Source: Candidatus Poribacteria bacterium (lineage in GTDB: Bacteria > Poribacteria > WGA-4E > WGA-3G). Taken from it: 52,087 bases of DNA. This document shows positions 51,263 through 52,087 of the stretch, piece by piece. A model generated the notes under the pieces. It was given only the letters and a program-made list of their open reading frames with translations. It was not told the origin of the DNA and did no database searches. The DNA lies in the NCBI GenBank assembly GCA_003635195.1, contig PYIY01000006.1, positions 1-52,087 on the forward strand, given 5' to 3'. How positions within the stretch are numbered: position 1 is the stretch's first letter; every line of letters starts with the position of its first letter. The translations under genes were made by a program, and so were the position numbers.

Positions 51263-52087
51263 ATGGAAAGCTGGGAGACCCCGCATTTCGTAGAGGCAGG
51301 GGTAAAGGCAATTGACTGTGACATCCACAACGAAGTCCCAACCTTGCAGACGCTCTACCCATACATGTCTGATTTCTGGTGCGACTATTGTCAGAACTCC
51401 GGCTTCAGAGGTCCCGATGCAAATGATTATCCGCGAGGCGCGCCCCTAACGACACATCCCGATGCGCTTTCCCCGTGGGACATTGATCTTGCACATGTAC
51501 GTGAGCGACTCCTTGACGGTTGGAATCTGGAATACGGTATTCTTAATTGTGCTTATCGGGTGCAAAGCGTTCATAACCCTGACCTCGCCGCGGCGATTGC
51601 ACACGCAATAAACGATTGGCAGATAGAACACTGGCTTGATCCAGAACCCCGACTCCGCGCTTCGCTTGTGATCCCAAGCCAGATCCCAGAACTCGCCGCA
51701 AAAGAGATTGAACGCGTCGGTGCGCATCCAGGGTTCGTTCAAGTTGTCCTGCCTGTCCGTTCTCGGACACCGTATGGCAACCGACTTTACCATCCGATTT
51801 ATGCGGCAGCAGTCCGACATAATCTCGCCATAGGTATCCAGTACGGGGGCGCGCCCGGTACCCAACCTTCACCAACAGGCTGGCCATCGACGTTTTTAGA
51901 GGAATATAGCGGGATGACGCAAGTCTTCCAAGCACAGGTGATTAGCCTCGTCGCGGAAGGCGTTTTCGATCAGTTCCCGGAACTGCGTGTCGTTCTGATT
52001 GAAAGTGGTTTTACGTGGCTTCCCGCTGTTATGTGGCGGATTGATAAAGAGTGGCGAGGGCTCCGAAACAACACACCGTGGGTGAAA
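51263..52087 (+). CDS. Amidohydrolase family protein (partial, runs off the window)
   Basis: The frame from ATG 51263 is open for 275 codons to the last base, with GGAGACGGAG upstream. It reads as an amidohydrolase-2 TIM barrel: AIDCDIHNEVP at the start (DxH in place of HxH), then DWQIEHWLDPEPRLRASLVI, and VFDQFPELRVVLIESGFTWL near the break. Related proteins are decarboxylases or hydrolases acting on aromatic acids and lactones. It is a different subgroup from the gene at 8054-8869. It starts 25 nt after tRNA-Val. The C-terminal metal Asp lies beyond the window. Confidence 0.8.
   Translation, partial: MESWETPHFVEAGVKAIDCDIHNEVPTLQTLYPYMSDFWCDYCQNSGFRGPDANDYPRGAPLTTHPDALSPWDIDLAHVRERLLDGWNLEYGILNCAYRVQSVHNPDLAAAIAHAINDWQIEHWLDPEPRLRASLVIPSQIPELAAKEIERVGAHPGFVQVVLPVRSRTPYGNRLYHPIYAAAVRHNLAIGIQYGGAPGTQPSPTGWPSTFLEEYSGMTQVFQAQVISLVAEGVFDQFPELRVVLIESGFTWLPAVMWRIDKEWRGLRNNTPWVK

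Overview
The window looks like a chromosomal segment of an uncultivated Gram-negative-type bacterium. Signal peptides, beta-barrel proteins ending in aromatic residues, PorV/PorQ-like proteins, a Wza-like export protein and a Wzi-like capsule protein indicate an outer membrane. The mix of PhyH dioxygenase, mandelate-racemase-like enzyme, amidohydrolases, SUMF1, PmoA and LamG families, plus many short palindromic intergenic repeats, reminds me of Candidatus Poribacteria. That placement is from memory of the families and was not tested.

Layout. 1-1.0 kb: tail of an IS3-type transposase, an Mrr-type nuclease domain and an orphan DUF433 antitoxin-like gene. 1.1-8.9 kb: catabolic and envelope genes (enolase superfamily, PhyH, SUMF1-fold, PorV-like, MFS, flippase-like membrane protein, amidohydrolase). 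9.1-11.7 kb: zinc-ribbon protein, small basic protein, Wza-like SLBB protein and a barrel protein. 11.8-24.9 kb: a defence-like island. It starts with a RapA/SNF2-type helicase whose start region lies in a 72-bp tandem duplication. Next is a 1241-residue GHKL (sacsin-like) ATPase with a Cys4 zinc site and a C-terminal segment that reads as an Hfq/Sm fold. Then come a cloverleaf-like palindrome, a 527-bp inverted-repeat element, a helicase-less type-ISP-like restriction-methylase, a membrane protein and a duplicated antitoxin/PIN-toxin module whose first toxin is decayed.

24.9-31.9 kb: PorV-like protein, peptidase C26, then a tightly packed operon (PmoA-like, miaB, map, ccmC, ccmD-like), an SRPBCC protein and a lytic transglycosylase. 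31.9-39.8 kb: a minus-strand run with two ATGA overlaps (repeat/propeller protein with EF-hand-like loops; secreted protein of the family often mislabelled asparagine synthetase B; glutamine-dependent NAD synthetase; Wzi-like protein). 40.2-44.8 kb: LamG protein, peroxiredoxin, tRNA-Gly(CCC), TPR protein and a beta-propeller protein. 45-50.8 kb: mutS2, dnaG, rpoD, the last two overlapping by 11 nt. 51-52 kb: tRNA(CAT), tRNA-Val(CAC) and a truncated amidohydrolase.

The best candidate for something undescribed is the helicase plus GHKL/zinc/Hfq-like pair at 11.9-18.8 kb. Its function as a defence system is inferred from domains and neighbours only. Second-rank signals are a shared C-terminal VEPxxKLxTxW tail on two secreted proteins, a DYAMSRExIYExHP antitoxin tail, and short repeats that have entered coding sequence. 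No CRISPR array, rRNA or replication origin was seen.
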